Assembly (NCBI GenBank): GCA_900544525.1
Contig: UQVN01000064.1
Coordinates: 1-14,157 of the forward strand
Direction: 5' to 3'
Length of the DNA stretch: 14,157 nucleotides
DNA from: an uncultured Eubacteriales bacterium
GTDB taxonomy: Bacteria; Bacillota; Clostridia; Lachnospirales; Lachnospiraceae
In this document: one piece after another, positions 7,209 through 14,157 of the stretch
Layout of the letters: each line of letters begins with the position of its first letter
Position numbering within the stretch: the stretch's first letter is position 1
Notes under the pieces: model-generated
The model's input: only the letters and a program-made list of their open reading frames with translations
The model's database searches: none
Told to the model about the DNA's origin: nothing
Program-made: the position numbers and the translations under genes

Positions 7209-7236
7209 AGGATAGGAAACGAATTTTCCTAATCCT
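7209..7236. repeat. Bulged hairpin in the nrdD-VTC intergenic region
   Basis: AGGATAGGAAA (7209-7219) pairs with TTTCCTAATCCT (7225-7236) with a single extra A as a bulge. There is no T tract directly after it on the minus strand. It lies just past the nrdD terminator and may protect the transcript end, act as a backup stop, or belong to the same composite element as the next hairpin. Confidence 0.5.
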
Positions 7237-7238
7237 AT

Positions 7239-7289
7239 AAAAAAACACCTCCGTATGTGACTTATTTGCATCACTTACGAAGGTATTTT
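7239..7289 (-). terminator. nrdD terminator (possibly bidirectional)
   Basis: The 14-base arms 7247-7260 (ACCTCCGTATGTGA) and 7271-7284 (TCACTTACGAAGGT) pair with two mismatches around a 10-base loop. Seven T follow on the minus strand (7239-7245). T6 also follows on the plus strand side. It begins about 10 bases after the nrdD stop codon. Confidence 0.85.
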
Positions 7290-7298
7290 TTATGAGCT

Positions 7299-9695
7299 TT
7301 ATACTTCTTTCATTTCTGCATATTTTTTAATATTAGAGGTATTCACATATCGTTCTATCTGATCTCCTCTTTTAATAATTAACGTCGGTGCTTGCATAAC
7401 ACCATATTCTTTTGCCAAATCAAAATGTTCTTCCGCATCGATTAATTGATAATCCACATCGCTTAAAAATTCCTTTGCTACTTTACAATTTGGGCACGTT
7501 TTTGTTGTGAATAAATATTTCAACTCTATTTGCTCTTTTTGGCTTTCACTCTGACAAGTTTCAATTTTCGTAGGAACTTCTCCTAATTGCTCCACCTTTT
7601 CCTCTTGAAATGCTTTCTTTTTGAAACCTTGTACATCATAAAGTTTTCGATCTTGATATTCTTGTGTCTTTCCATCATTCCAGTTTTGTACTGGACGATA
7701 ATATCCTGTGATACGACTATAAACTTCTGCTGGTTTTCCACATTTTGGACAGGTGAAATGTTCTCCTGATAAATATCCATGTTCTTTACAAATAGAATAG
7801 GTTGGTGAAAGCGTATAATAAGGCAAACGGTAGTTTTCTGCGATTGTTCGTACTAACTTAGCAGCAGCCTTCCAATCTGGTAATTTTTCCCCTAAAAATG
7901 CATGGAATACGGTTCCTGATGTATAAAGCGTTTGTAACTCATCTTGCACATCAAGTGCTTCAAAAATATCCTCTGTATACCCAACTGGTAAATGAGAACT
8001 ATTCGTATAATATGGAGTTTCTCCTTCTTCTCCTGCTGTTATAATATTTGGGAATAACTCTCTATCATGTTTTGCAAAACGATAGGTGGTAGACTCTGCT
8101 GGAGTTGCCTCTAAGTTAAACAATTCTCCATATTGTTCTTGATAATCAGAAAGTCTTTCTCTCATATGATTTAACACACGAATTGCAAACTGCTGTGTTT
8201 CTTTGTTTGTTAAATCTTCTTTTAACCAACAAGCATTTAAACCAGCCTCATTCATTCCAACAAGACCAATCGTAGAGAAATGATTATCAAAATTTCCAAG
8301 ATAACGTTTCGTATATGGATAAAGTCCCTCTTCTAATAATTTTGTAATCACTTGACGTTTTATATGTAAAGAACGAGCAGAAATATCCATTAAACGATCT
8401 AACTTTTTCATAAATTCTGCTTCGCTTTTTGTCGTATACGCAATTTTAGGAAGATTGATTGTCACAACGCCAATAGAACCCGTAGATTCTCCTGAACCAA
8501 AGAAACCTCCCGTTTTTTTGCGCAATTCACGAAGATCTAAGCGCAAACGGCAGCACATACTTCTTACATCACTTGGCTTCATATCACTATTAATATAGTT
8601 AGAAAAATATGGCGTTCCATATTTGCTTGTCATTTCAAATAAAAGACGGTTATTTTCTGTATCAGACCAGTCAAAATCTTTTGTAATAGAGTAAGTTGGA
8701 ATTGGATATTGGAAACCACGACCATTATAATCGCCTTCAATCATAACCTCAATAAAAGCTTTATTGACCATGTCCATTTCTTTTTTACAGTCTTTATAGC
8801 AAAAATCTTGCTCTTTTCCTCCTACAATTGCAGGAAGCTCTGCCATATCCTCTGGCACAGTCCAGTCTAATGTAATATTAGAAAATGGAGCCTGTGTTCC
8901 CCAACGGCTTGGTGTATTCACTCCATAAATAAAAGACTCGATACATTTTTTCACTTCTTCATACGTTAACTTATCTGTTTTTACAAACGGTGCTAAATAA
9001 GTATCAAAAGAAGAAAATGCCTGCGCTCCTGCCCACTCATTTTGCATAATTCCTAAAAAATTCACCATCTGATTACAAAGTACGGATAAGTGCTTTGCAG
9101 GAGCAGAAGAAATTTTTCCTGTAATTCCTCCAAGCCCTTCTTGAATTAACTGTTTTAAAGACCATCCTGCACAATATCCTGTTAACATAGATAAATCATG
9201 AAGATGGATATCTACATTACGATGGGCATTGGCGATTTCTTCATCATAAATCTCAGATAGCCAATAATTTGCAGTAATCGCTCCTGAATTGCTTAAAATA
9301 AGCCCTCCTACCGAATAAGTAACTGTAGAATTTTCTTTCACACGCCAGTCAGCAACTTTAATATAACTGTCCACAATATTTTTATAGTCCAAAATAGTGG
9401 ATTTCATATTGCGAATTTTTTCTCTTTGCTTCCGATATAAAATATAGGCTTTGGCTACATCCGTATAGCCTGTCTGCTCAAGTACCCGCTCCACGCTATC
9501 TTGAATACTCTCAACAGAAATTTTTTCCTCCTTTAACTGACTTTGAAAATCTGCGGTCACCCGAAGGACAAGTAAATCTAAAATATCCTCTGTATAAACT
9601 TTTTCTGTTGCTTCAAAAGCCTTTTTTACTGCAAGATTAATCTTACGTAAATCAAAGTCTGCAACTTCCCCATCACGTTTTAATACTTGTAACAT
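7299..9695 (-). CDS. nrdD: Anaerobic (class III) ribonucleoside-triphosphate reductase with fused glutaredoxin-like domain
   Basis: This glycyl-radical enzyme reduces ribonucleotides to deoxyribonucleotides without oxygen. The 798 residues comprise an ATP-cone (1-92, opening LQVLKRDGEVADFD), the ten-stranded reductase barrel with catalytic cysteines C175 (TGYCAGW) and C381/C382 (MCCRLRLD), a zinc-site region (C636, H639, C649, C652) and the radical-bearing glycine G664 in RITGYYRP. Past the usual C-terminus, residues 726-798 form a small thioredoxin-fold domain with C734-P-N-C737 and a cis-proline motif APTL (P770). Such redoxins reduce NrdD of the formate-independent subtypes, so the fusion suggests a built-in electron donor (inference). 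The activase gene nrdG, often adjacent, is not in this window. The gene has its own promoter, NrdR-like boxes upstream and a strong terminator. The ribosome site (AAAGGGA, 10 bases before ATG) is modest. Confidence 0.96.
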   Translation of the reverse strand: MLQVLKRDGEVADFDLRKINLAVKKAFEATEKVYTEDILDLLVLRVTADFQSQLKEEKISVESIQDSVERVLEQTGYTDVAKAYILYRKQREKIRNMKSTILDYKNIVDSYIKVADWRVKENSTVTYSVGGLILSNSGAITANYWLSEIYDEEIANAHRNVDIHLHDLSMLTGYCAGWSLKQLIQEGLGGITGKISSAPAKHLSVLCNQMVNFLGIMQNEWAGAQAFSSFDTYLAPFVKTDKLTYEEVKKCIESFIYGVNTPSRWGTQAPFSNITLDWTVPEDMAELPAIVGGKEQDFCYKDCKKEMDMVNKAFIEVMIEGDYNGRGFQYPIPTYSITKDFDWSDTENNRLLFEMTSKYGTPYFSNYINSDMKPSDVRSMCCRLRLDLRELRKKTGGFFGSGESTGSIGVVTINLPKIAYTTKSEAEFMKKLDRLMDISARSLHIKRQVITKLLEEGLYPYTKRYLGNFDNHFSTIGLVGMNEAGLNACWLKEDLTNKETQQFAIRVLNHMRERLSDYQEQYGELFNLEATPAESTTYRFAKHDRELFPNIITAGEEGETPYYTNSSHLPVGYTEDIFEALDVQDELQTLYTSGTVFHAFLGEKLPDWKAAAKLVRTIAENYRLPYYTLSPTYSICKEHGYLSGEHFTCPKCGKPAEVYSRITGYYRPVQNWNDGKTQEYQDRKLYDVQGFKKKAFQEEKVEQLGEVPTKIETCQSESQKEQIELKYLFTTKTCPNCKVAKEFLSDVDYQLIDAEEHFDLAKEYGVMQAPTLIIKRGDQIERYVNTSNIKKYAEMKEV

Positions 9696-9731
9696 ATAAC
9701 CATCTTCCCTTTCCGTAATTTTAGTTATTTT

Positions 9732-9808
9732 CTATCGTAAAGATAGCAAAGGGCTGTGCAAAATTGTTTGGCACAGCCTCATCCTAAGAGAAACTAACTT
9801 GCTTCTCT
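9732..9808 (-). other. Three consecutive hairpins in the nrdD leader
   Basis: Perfect short stems: 9787-9792 with 9803-9808 (AGAGAA/TTCTCT), 9752-9759 with 9771-9778 (GGCTGTGC/GCACAGCC, the strongest, 8 bp) and 9732-9736 with 9742-9746 (CTATC/GATAG). None has a clear T tract on the minus strand, so they are not obvious terminators. They may stabilise the mRNA or carry a control function. Confidence 0.5.
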
Positions 9809-9870
9809 CCTTCTTTTCTATCTCTATCTAGAATTTCGTCTTATTATTATCCTCTTGACGATTCTTATTC

Positions 9871-9899
9871 ATTGTATCAGATCGCTTATAATAAGTCAA
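9871..9899 (-). promoter_or_regulatory. Vegetative promoter of nrdD
   Basis: On the minus strand TTGACT (9894-9899) is followed after exactly 17 bases by TACAAT (9871-9876), which also carries a TGn extension (TGATACAAT). Both elements differ from the sigma-A consensus by one base. Initiation near 9864 gives a leader of about 170 nt. Confidence 0.85.
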
Positions 9900-9903
9900 C
9901 GAA

Positions 9904-9956
9904 AAACACTATATCTTGTATTGTATAAATAAAATACAATATAGATATAGTGTTTT
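9904..9956 (-). terminator. hflX terminator, large inverted repeat
   Basis: Two arms of about 22-23 bases starting AAACACTATATCT on either strand are nearly perfect complements (one two-for-one difference near the middle) around a short AT loop. T5 follows on the minus strand and a T run follows on the plus strand, so it is probably bidirectional. It starts about 45 bases after the hflX stop. Confidence 0.75.
9906..9953. promoter_or_regulatory. Candidate tandem NrdR boxes upstream of nrdD
   Basis: The 16-mer 9906-9921 (ACACTATATCTTGTAT) agrees with the NrdR-box consensus ACACWATATATWGTGT at 14 of 16 positions. A second 16-mer, 9938-9953, agrees at 12 of 16. They are separated by exactly 16 bases, a 32-bp centre distance, which is the usual three-turn spacing of paired NrdR sites. 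The first box ends 7 bases upstream of the nrdD -35. The same bases form the arms of the hflX terminator, so the match could be partly coincidental. Confidence 0.5.
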
Positions 9957-10002
9957 TTTGTTTATAATCTCATTCTGTTTTAATTGCTATAATAATGTCT
10001 CA

Positions 10003-11247
10003 TCACACTTGATTTTCCATTTCCCTTGGAACATAAGCGCGAACAAAAATTCCGTCTTCCCGATATTCTTCCTCTAATAATTGACCATATTTTCGGATTA
10101 ACTGAATAACACCAGCGTCTCCATATCCATAAGTCTTTTCAATATAAACTTGCTTTGATGTTAAAATTTCTTCAATTAATTCTAATAGGTTTTGTAATCC
10201 TAATTCCTCTTTTGCCGAAATTTTAATAATATGATCCGCCCTTTGATCCTTTAAAATCGTTTCTTTTTCCAAGCGATCAATTTTATTAAAGACTGTTATA
10301 ATTGGTTTATCTTCTATTTTTAACTGATGAAATGTCTCATAGACAGCCTCCATCTGCTTTTCCATCTGTGGATTGGAACAATCCACTACATGAAGTATCA
10401 TATCGCTATATTTGGCTTCTTCAAGGGTAGAACGAAATGCTTCTACTAAATGATGAGGAAGTTTCCGAATAAAACCAACCGTATCCGTTAACAAAATCTC
10501 TTGTCCCTTTGGTAATTTTAAATTTCTTGTAGTCGGATCCAATGTGGCAAATAATTTATCCTCTTCTAATACTCCAGCTTTTGTAAGACGATTTAAAAGA
10601 GTCGATTTTCCTGCATTGGTATATCCAGCAATACAAATAACTGGTGTTTTTTGTTTGCTTCTTAACTGTCTTTGGACATCACGATTTTTCTTCACTTCTT
10701 GTAACTCTTTTGTTAACTGTGAGATTCGATCTCGAATTAAACGACGATCAATCTCTAACTTCTTCTCTCCTGGTCCTCTCGTTCCAATTCCCCCTCCTAA
10801 ACGAGAAAGGGAATTGCCAAGCCCAATGAGGCGAGAAGAACGATATTTTAATTGAGCAAGCTCTACTTGAATCTTTCCTTCCTTTGTTCTTGCCCTACCT
10901 GCAAAAATATCTAAAATAATTAAAGTACGATCCATGATTTTTGTATCAAGAGCATTTTCTAAGTTTTTAATCTGTGCTGGTGACAATTCATCGTCACACA
11001 CAATTCCTGTTGCTCCTGTTGCTGTCAACATCATTTGTACTTCCTCTAATTTTCCTTTTCCAACATAAGTTGCAAGGTTTGCATGCTCTAAATTTTGAAT
11101 AATTCTTCCAACAACTTGTGCTCCAGCTGTCGCTACTAATTCTTCTAATTCATCAAGTGACTCTTCTGCGTCATAAAGTTCTCCTTCATTGACACTGACT
11201 AATACCACTTTTTCTTGTTCTTCATCCATTTCATACAATTGTGCCAT
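10003..11247 (-). CDS. hflX: GTPase HflX
   Basis: HflX is a ribosome-binding GTPase that splits stalled or stressed 70S ribosomes. The 414-residue product is of usual length. The N-terminal HflX domain (about 1-195) contains YVGKGK (61-66), the RxGxGE-like loop with TRGPGEKKLE (156-165) and a following long helix pair. The GTPase domain carries G1 GYTNAGKS (208-215), the switch DPTTR (237-241), G3 DTVG (255-258), G4 NKID (321-324) and G5 SAK (344-346), all intact. A short C-terminal domain follows. Its ATG overlaps the last base of the upstream TPR stop codon (TAATG), with GGAG eight bases before it inside the TPR gene, so the two are translationally coupled. Confidence 0.97.
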   Translation of the reverse strand: MAQLYEMDEEQEKVVLVSVNEGELYDAEESLDELEELVATAGAQVVGRIIQNLEHANLATYVGKGKLEEVQMMLTATGATGIVCDDELSPAQIKNLENALDTKIMDRTLIILDIFAGRARTKEGKIQVELAQLKYRSSRLIGLGNSLSRLGGGIGTRGPGEKKLEIDRRLIRDRISQLTKELQEVKKNRDVQRQLRSKQKTPVICIAGYTNAGKSTLLNRLTKAGVLEEDKLFATLDPTTRNLKLPKGQEILLTDTVGFIRKLPHHLVEAFRSTLEEAKYSDMILHVVDCSNPQMEKQMEAVYETFHQLKIEDKPIITVFNKIDRLEKETILKDQRADHIIKISAKEELGLQNLLELIEEILTSKQVYIEKTYGYGDAGVIQLIRKYGQLLEEEYREDGIFVRAYVPREMENQV

Positions 11248-12281
11248 TATCTTGTCTCCAAAAATTCTAATTCTTGTTTTGCTGTTTCATCCTCTGGATA
11301 ATTTGCCACATACGTTAAGCATTTTTTATAGGCGGTATCAAAATCAAGTTTTTGTTCATAAATTACGATTTCTTCAAATAAAAGTTCCTGCTTTTGACCA
11401 TCATCAAGTTCAATACCGTCGGCAATCGCTTGCAACGCCTTTTTATATTGTCCTGCTTTACAATAGCTCTTTGCAAGTACCATATAGGAAGTGCCGTCTG
11501 GCTCTCTTTTTTCCATATAAGAGAGCTCATTTTCAATGGCCTTATCATAATCTCCTAATTCATAATACATTCTGCTTAAATAATGATATCCTTCTTCATT
11601 TCCAAGAGAAATTCCTTTTTCAAACTGTGCTTTTGCTTTCTCAGTATCTCCAAGCCTTGCATAGGCAGCGCCAATATAACATTCGGCATATCCTTGATTT
11701 TTTTCTTTTCGACTAATCTGCTGATAAAGGTTTAATGCTTTATCATATTGTTCATCCATAAAATAAGACTCTGCTAAATAATAACGAACATCTTGCGTCA
11801 CAGTTCCTCCAAAGATATTTGTATGTTCAAGGGCTTCTTCAAAATATCCTTGTGCCTCTTTATATTGCCCCTTTTGAAACTGTGCAATTCCTTTTTCTCG
11901 AAATCCTAACTCTTTTTCATAATCCATAAATTGAAAAATCCCAACGACAACGAGTAAAATTGCTACAATAATACCTGTAATAGTAAGCCTTCTTTTTTGT
12001 TTTTTCTTCTTCCATTTATTGCTAGTTTCAATTCTTCGACTTCCATTTTTCGTCCTTGTATTTCTTGTGCTTTGTCTACTAGAAGTGGAAGATTTTCTAC
12101 TCCCTTTTTCTCTGGTACTCACGGTGCTTCTCCCAGTTCTTTCTCGTACCGTTTTTCTTTCCCTCTCACTGCCTTCTCTTGTACTTCTCCTTCGCTCGCT
12201 TGTCGTTCTTCTCGTTCGCTCGCTACTATTTTTTGTACTGATTTTCCTCTGATTATTTTTCGTATTTTTTTCACTTGTCAT
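11247..12281 (-). CDS. Membrane-anchored tetratricopeptide-repeat protein with basic N-terminus
   Basis: 344 residues from the ATG at 12281. Residues 1-98 are a disordered, strongly positive tract of Arg, Ser, Thr and Lys, ending in a KKKKQKRR cluster. One membrane helix follows (about 100-119). By the positive-inside rule the basic tail is cytoplasmic and the rest outside. Residues 127-344 consist of consecutive TPR helices (for example GQYKEAQGYFEEAL, YDKALNLYQQI, GDTEKAKAQFEKGI, GDYDKAIENEL, GQYKKALQAI), a protein-binding scaffold. The frame extends ten codons upstream to a TTG at 12311, but that start has only a poor ribosome site; the ATG itself has a weak one. Exact function unknown; coupling to hflX suggests co-expression, not necessarily shared activity. 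Confidence 0.85.
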   Translation of the reverse strand: MTSEKNTKNNQRKISTKNSSERTRRTTSERRRSTREGSERERKTVRERTGRSTVSTREKGSRKSSTSSRQSTRNTRTKNGSRRIETSNKWKKKKQKRRLTITGIIVAILLVVVGIFQFMDYEKELGFREKGIAQFQKGQYKEAQGYFEEALEHTNIFGGTVTQDVRYYLAESYFMDEQYDKALNLYQQISRKEKNQGYAECYIGAAYARLGDTEKAKAQFEKGISLGNEEGYHYLSRMYYELGDYDKAIENELSYMEKREPDGTSYMVLAKSYCKAGQYKKALQAIADGIELDDGQKQELLFEEIVIYEQKLDFDTAYKKCLTYVANYPEDETAKQELEFLETR

Positions 12282-12341
12282 CTTCTCAACTACTTTCCTT
12301 TTCTTTTGCAATTCTTTTTTAGGAACAAAGTCTTATTTAAC

Positions 12342-12350
12342 ATCATAACA
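12342..12350 (-). promoter_or_regulatory. Possible extended -10 promoter of the TPR-hflX operon
   Basis: The minus strand reads TGTTATGAT, a one-mismatch -10 with the TGn extension. The hexamer 17 bases upstream (TAGAAA) is a weak -35. Initiation would fall near 12335, giving a leader of about 55 nt to the ATG at 12281. Confidence 0.45.
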
Positions 12351-12412
12351 TACTTTTTTTCTCTTTTCTATTCCTAATGAAATTTTTGAATGGAATTTCT
12401 TTTCCTTGTCTT

Positions 12413-14119
12413 TTATGGCATAGAATCTAAAAGGCATAAAGCACCATATCCTAACACTTGATTCGGATATTCCTCAAAAATCGGAAATTGTTTTGCCCCG
12501 CGTATCAAATACGCCTTTATTTTTTCTCCATATAAATATGGGTCCCTTCCTTCAATAATTCCATATTGCATTAATAAAGCAGCAGAGCCTGATACAAAAG
12601 GCGTTGCCATAGATGTTCCACTTCGAACACTATATCCTCCCCCTGGCGATGCTGAGCGAATATTGACTCCTGGTGCACAAATATCTGGTTTTATTTGATT
12701 TCTCCTTGTAAAACCTCTTCCACTAAAATAGGCGATCCCATTTAACGATGAATCATAAGCAGAAACCGTAATCACCTTATTGGCAGTCGAAGGTATTGTT
12801 AATGTTATATTTTCATCGGGATATAAAAAACGACTTCTCCCTCCTGTTGCTTCTGCAACAGGTAACCAAAAGTCATATCGTCCTGTTACAACTTTCTGTG
12901 GCAATAGCTCAATTGTCCAAATACCAGAATCCACATAGTCTCTGATTGGTAAAAATTCAAAATAAATTTCTTGATCTCGATTATAAGGAGCCGGCTCCCC
13001 AAAATAGATTAAAACTCTCGTATTTCCAAGGTTAAACCTCTGTGTTCCAAGCACTTGACCCACTGGTCCAATCCTCTCGTTAGAAGGACTTGTTAAATAA
13101 ATGCCAAAGCTATCACTATAGGATTTCCATAATTGAATATTAATGGAAGGCTCATAGTCAGAAATCGAAAACTCAATTTGTTGTATTTCGTTTTCTCTTA
13201 CATTTCCTCCTGCATGACCACTGCTGGCTCCTTCATTTCCTGAACCACATACGATGACATTTCGTCCAACAAAAGACATTTCATCTAAGAAAGTCTCCAA
13301 TAAACTGCTTCCATCGTGTCCACCATAATTATTTCCAAAGCTCAAATTGAGAACGATTGGTTGACTTTTCTCTAACGCAAATTGAACACAAAAATTCACT
13401 GCTTCCATTAATTCTGTCGTTCTTGGAAAGGAACGCTCTTTACTTGTGCCTAATTTCACAACAAGCAACTCTGCATCTGGCGCAACTCCACTTTTGCCTG
13501 CTGCGATTCCTGCCACATGGGTTCCATGTCCTGAAAGGTCAACGGTTGGCAAAAATTCTAACCGTTCTGCTGGATTTTCTATTTTTAACGCTTCATCGAT
13601 ATAATCTCTTGGATACAGAGTTCCATTTCCATATCCCTCTGGAGGCTGTCCTTGAATTGTCTGATCCCAAATAGCCGCAATTCTCGTACTACCATCGATA
13701 TTTCGAAATTCTGGATGGGTATAATCGATCCCAGAATCGATAACGGCAATTAAGACTCCCCTTCCACTTAATCCATAAGGTTCTCGTCTCACTGGTGTAA
13801 TACAAGAATCTACCAACTCTTGATACTGTTCCCAAACTAACCCTCTTGGCTTTTCAATAAACTCTACTTGTGTTATATTGGATAAAGCGTCTATTTTATT
13901 CTCTTCAATATTCACAATGGCATATCCGTTCATTAAATATGTGATCTTGGCTCCTAAGTCTTGTTCAATGGGTGTTAAATCTCCAGAATATTTTACAATC
14001 AAATCCCATCTCCCATTTTGTGGATCAAATCCTATATTCAGATCCAATGATTTTTCTCTTTCTTGTTCTGTAGAATCCAAAGCTAAGTTCAATTGATTAT
14101 CGATTTTTTGACTATTCAA
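12413..14119 (-). CDS. S8 family subtilisin-like serine protease, CspABC type
   Basis: 568 residues with an intact subtilase triad: D128 (VIDSGIDYTHPEF), H198 (GHGTHVAGI) and S503 (GTSMATP), with oxyanion N295 (GSGNEG). Residues 1-92 form a propeptide-like domain. No signal peptide is visible. Between the oxyanion and serine blocks lies an insert of about 140 residues (308-445), beta-rich, in the position of the jelly-roll domain of the clostridial germination protease CspB. CspB/CspA process or regulate cortex hydrolase SleC during spore germination, but Lachnospiraceae carry many such paralogues of unknown role. The start is a TTG (14119). The frame stays open upstream to the window edge, yet a TATAAT at 14147-14152 argues the transcript starts just before the TTG. 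An upstream start outside the window is not excluded. Confidence 0.9.
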   Translation of the reverse strand: MNSQKIDNQLNLALDSTEQEREKSLDLNIGFDPQNGRWDLIVKYSGDLTPIEQDLGAKITYLMNGYAIVNIEENKIDALSNITQVEFIEKPRGLVWEQYQELVDSCITPVRREPYGLSGRGVLIAVIDSGIDYTHPEFRNIDGSTRIAAIWDQTIQGQPPEGYGNGTLYPRDYIDEALKIENPAERLEFLPTVDLSGHGTHVAGIAAGKSGVAPDAELLVVKLGTSKERSFPRTTELMEAVNFCVQFALEKSQPIVLNLSFGNNYGGHDGSSLLETFLDEMSFVGRNVIVCGSGNEGASSGHAGGNVRENEIQQIEFSISDYEPSINIQLWKSYSDSFGIYLTSPSNERIGPVGQVLGTQRFNLGNTRVLIYFGEPAPYNRDQEIYFEFLPIRDYVDSGIWTIELLPQKVVTGRYDFWLPVAEATGGRSRFLYPDENITLTIPSTANKVITVSAYDSSLNGIAYFSGRGFTRRNQIKPDICAPGVNIRSASPGGGYSVRSGTSMATPFVSGSAALLMQYGIIEGRDPYLYGEKIKAYLIRGAKQFPIFEEYPNQVLGYGALCLLDSMP

Positions 14120-14146
14120 TCTTTTATTCCATTCTTCTTTTTTTAT

Positions 14147-14152
14147 ATTATA
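14147..14152 (-). promoter_or_regulatory. Possible -10 of the S8 protease gene
   Basis: A perfect TATAAT on the minus strand, 27 bases upstream of the TTG start. Its -35 would lie outside the window, so it cannot be verified, and the region is AT-rich. Confidence 0.35.
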
Positions 14153-14157
14153 TTCAA

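Larger units (their letters stand above)
6999..7298. other. Gene-free stretch between nrdD and the VTC operon
   Basis: No credible reading frame. From right to left it holds the nrdD terminator (7239-7289), a second hairpin with one bulge (7209-7236), a third, GC-richer hairpin with a T6 tract on the plus strand (7165-7206), an AT-rich part, the four-unit TTTACA-like repeat (7053-7091), a candidate -10 (7036-7041) and the strong ribosome site of the VTC gene. Confidence 0.8.
9696..10002. other. Gene-free stretch between hflX and nrdD
   Basis: No credible gene. It contains, in minus-strand order, a long inverted repeat serving as hflX terminator and containing NrdR-like boxes (9904-9956), a near-consensus promoter (9871-9899) and a leader of about 170 nt with three short hairpins before the nrdD start. 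No match to a known riboswitch, including the cobalamin B12 box, was recognised. Confidence 0.8.

Noticed and set aside
9696..9864. Cobalamin riboswitch before nrdD
   Set aside because: No B12-box-like segment was found and the leader is shorter than typical for that class.
11189..11716. 175-codon plus-strand frame across the hflX/TPR junction
   Set aside because: It lies antisense to two confidently identified genes and encodes no recognisable domain.
12282..12311. TTG start of the TPR protein at 12311
   Set aside because: Only a poor ribosome site precedes it; the ATG at 12281 is preferred, though not with certainty.
12385..12410. Terminator after the S8 protease gene
   Set aside because: Only a 6-bp A/T stem (GAAATT/AATTTC) without a T tract is present, so it is not reported as a feature.

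Overview
The window is AT-rich, and every convincing protein-coding gene lies on the minus strand, so the biological reading order runs from high to low coordinates. The gene set points to an anaerobic, low-GC Clostridia, probably Lachnospiraceae: an oxygen-sensitive class III ribonucleotide reductase, a CspABC-type S8 protease without a secretion signal, a CotH-family kinase, a VTC/DUF4956 pair and a LicT-type antiterminator. The taxon is inferred from gene content only.

In transcription order: an S8 subtilisin-like protease (14119-12413, probable TTG start close to the window edge). A two-gene operon follows, made of a membrane-anchored TPR protein with a very basic N-terminus (12281-11247) and the ribosome-associated GTPase HflX (11247-10003), joined by a one-base stop/start overlap. 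A gene-free stretch (9696-10002) carries a large hairpin terminator whose arms also look like two NrdR boxes, a near-consensus promoter and a hairpin-rich leader. It feeds nrdD (9695-7299), which has a glutaredoxin-like domain fused to its C-terminus and no nrdG beside it.

A second gene-free stretch (6999-7298) holds the nrdD terminator, two more hairpins and a run of 11-bp-spaced TTTACA-like repeats resembling a PhoP box. These repeats sit before a three-gene operon: VTC polyphosphate polymerase (6998-6318), DUF4956 membrane protein (6266-5595) and a surface CotH-like kinase with long low-complexity inserts (5585-3372), closed by a 15-bp perfect hairpin. A possible phosphate-starvation-controlled polyphosphate/surface-phosphorylation module is the most interesting unit here.

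The last part has a secreted serine hydrolase of the penicillin-binding/class C beta-lactamase superfamily (3183-1096) with its own extended -10 promoter, then a LicT/BglG-family antiterminator (998-117). The LicT-like protein has a tyrosine in place of the last regulatory histidine of PRD2. Directly after its stop codon lies a textbook 29-nt RAT site overlapping the ascending arm of a terminator hairpin, so the regulator's target (probably a beta-glucoside PTS gene) begins just outside the window.
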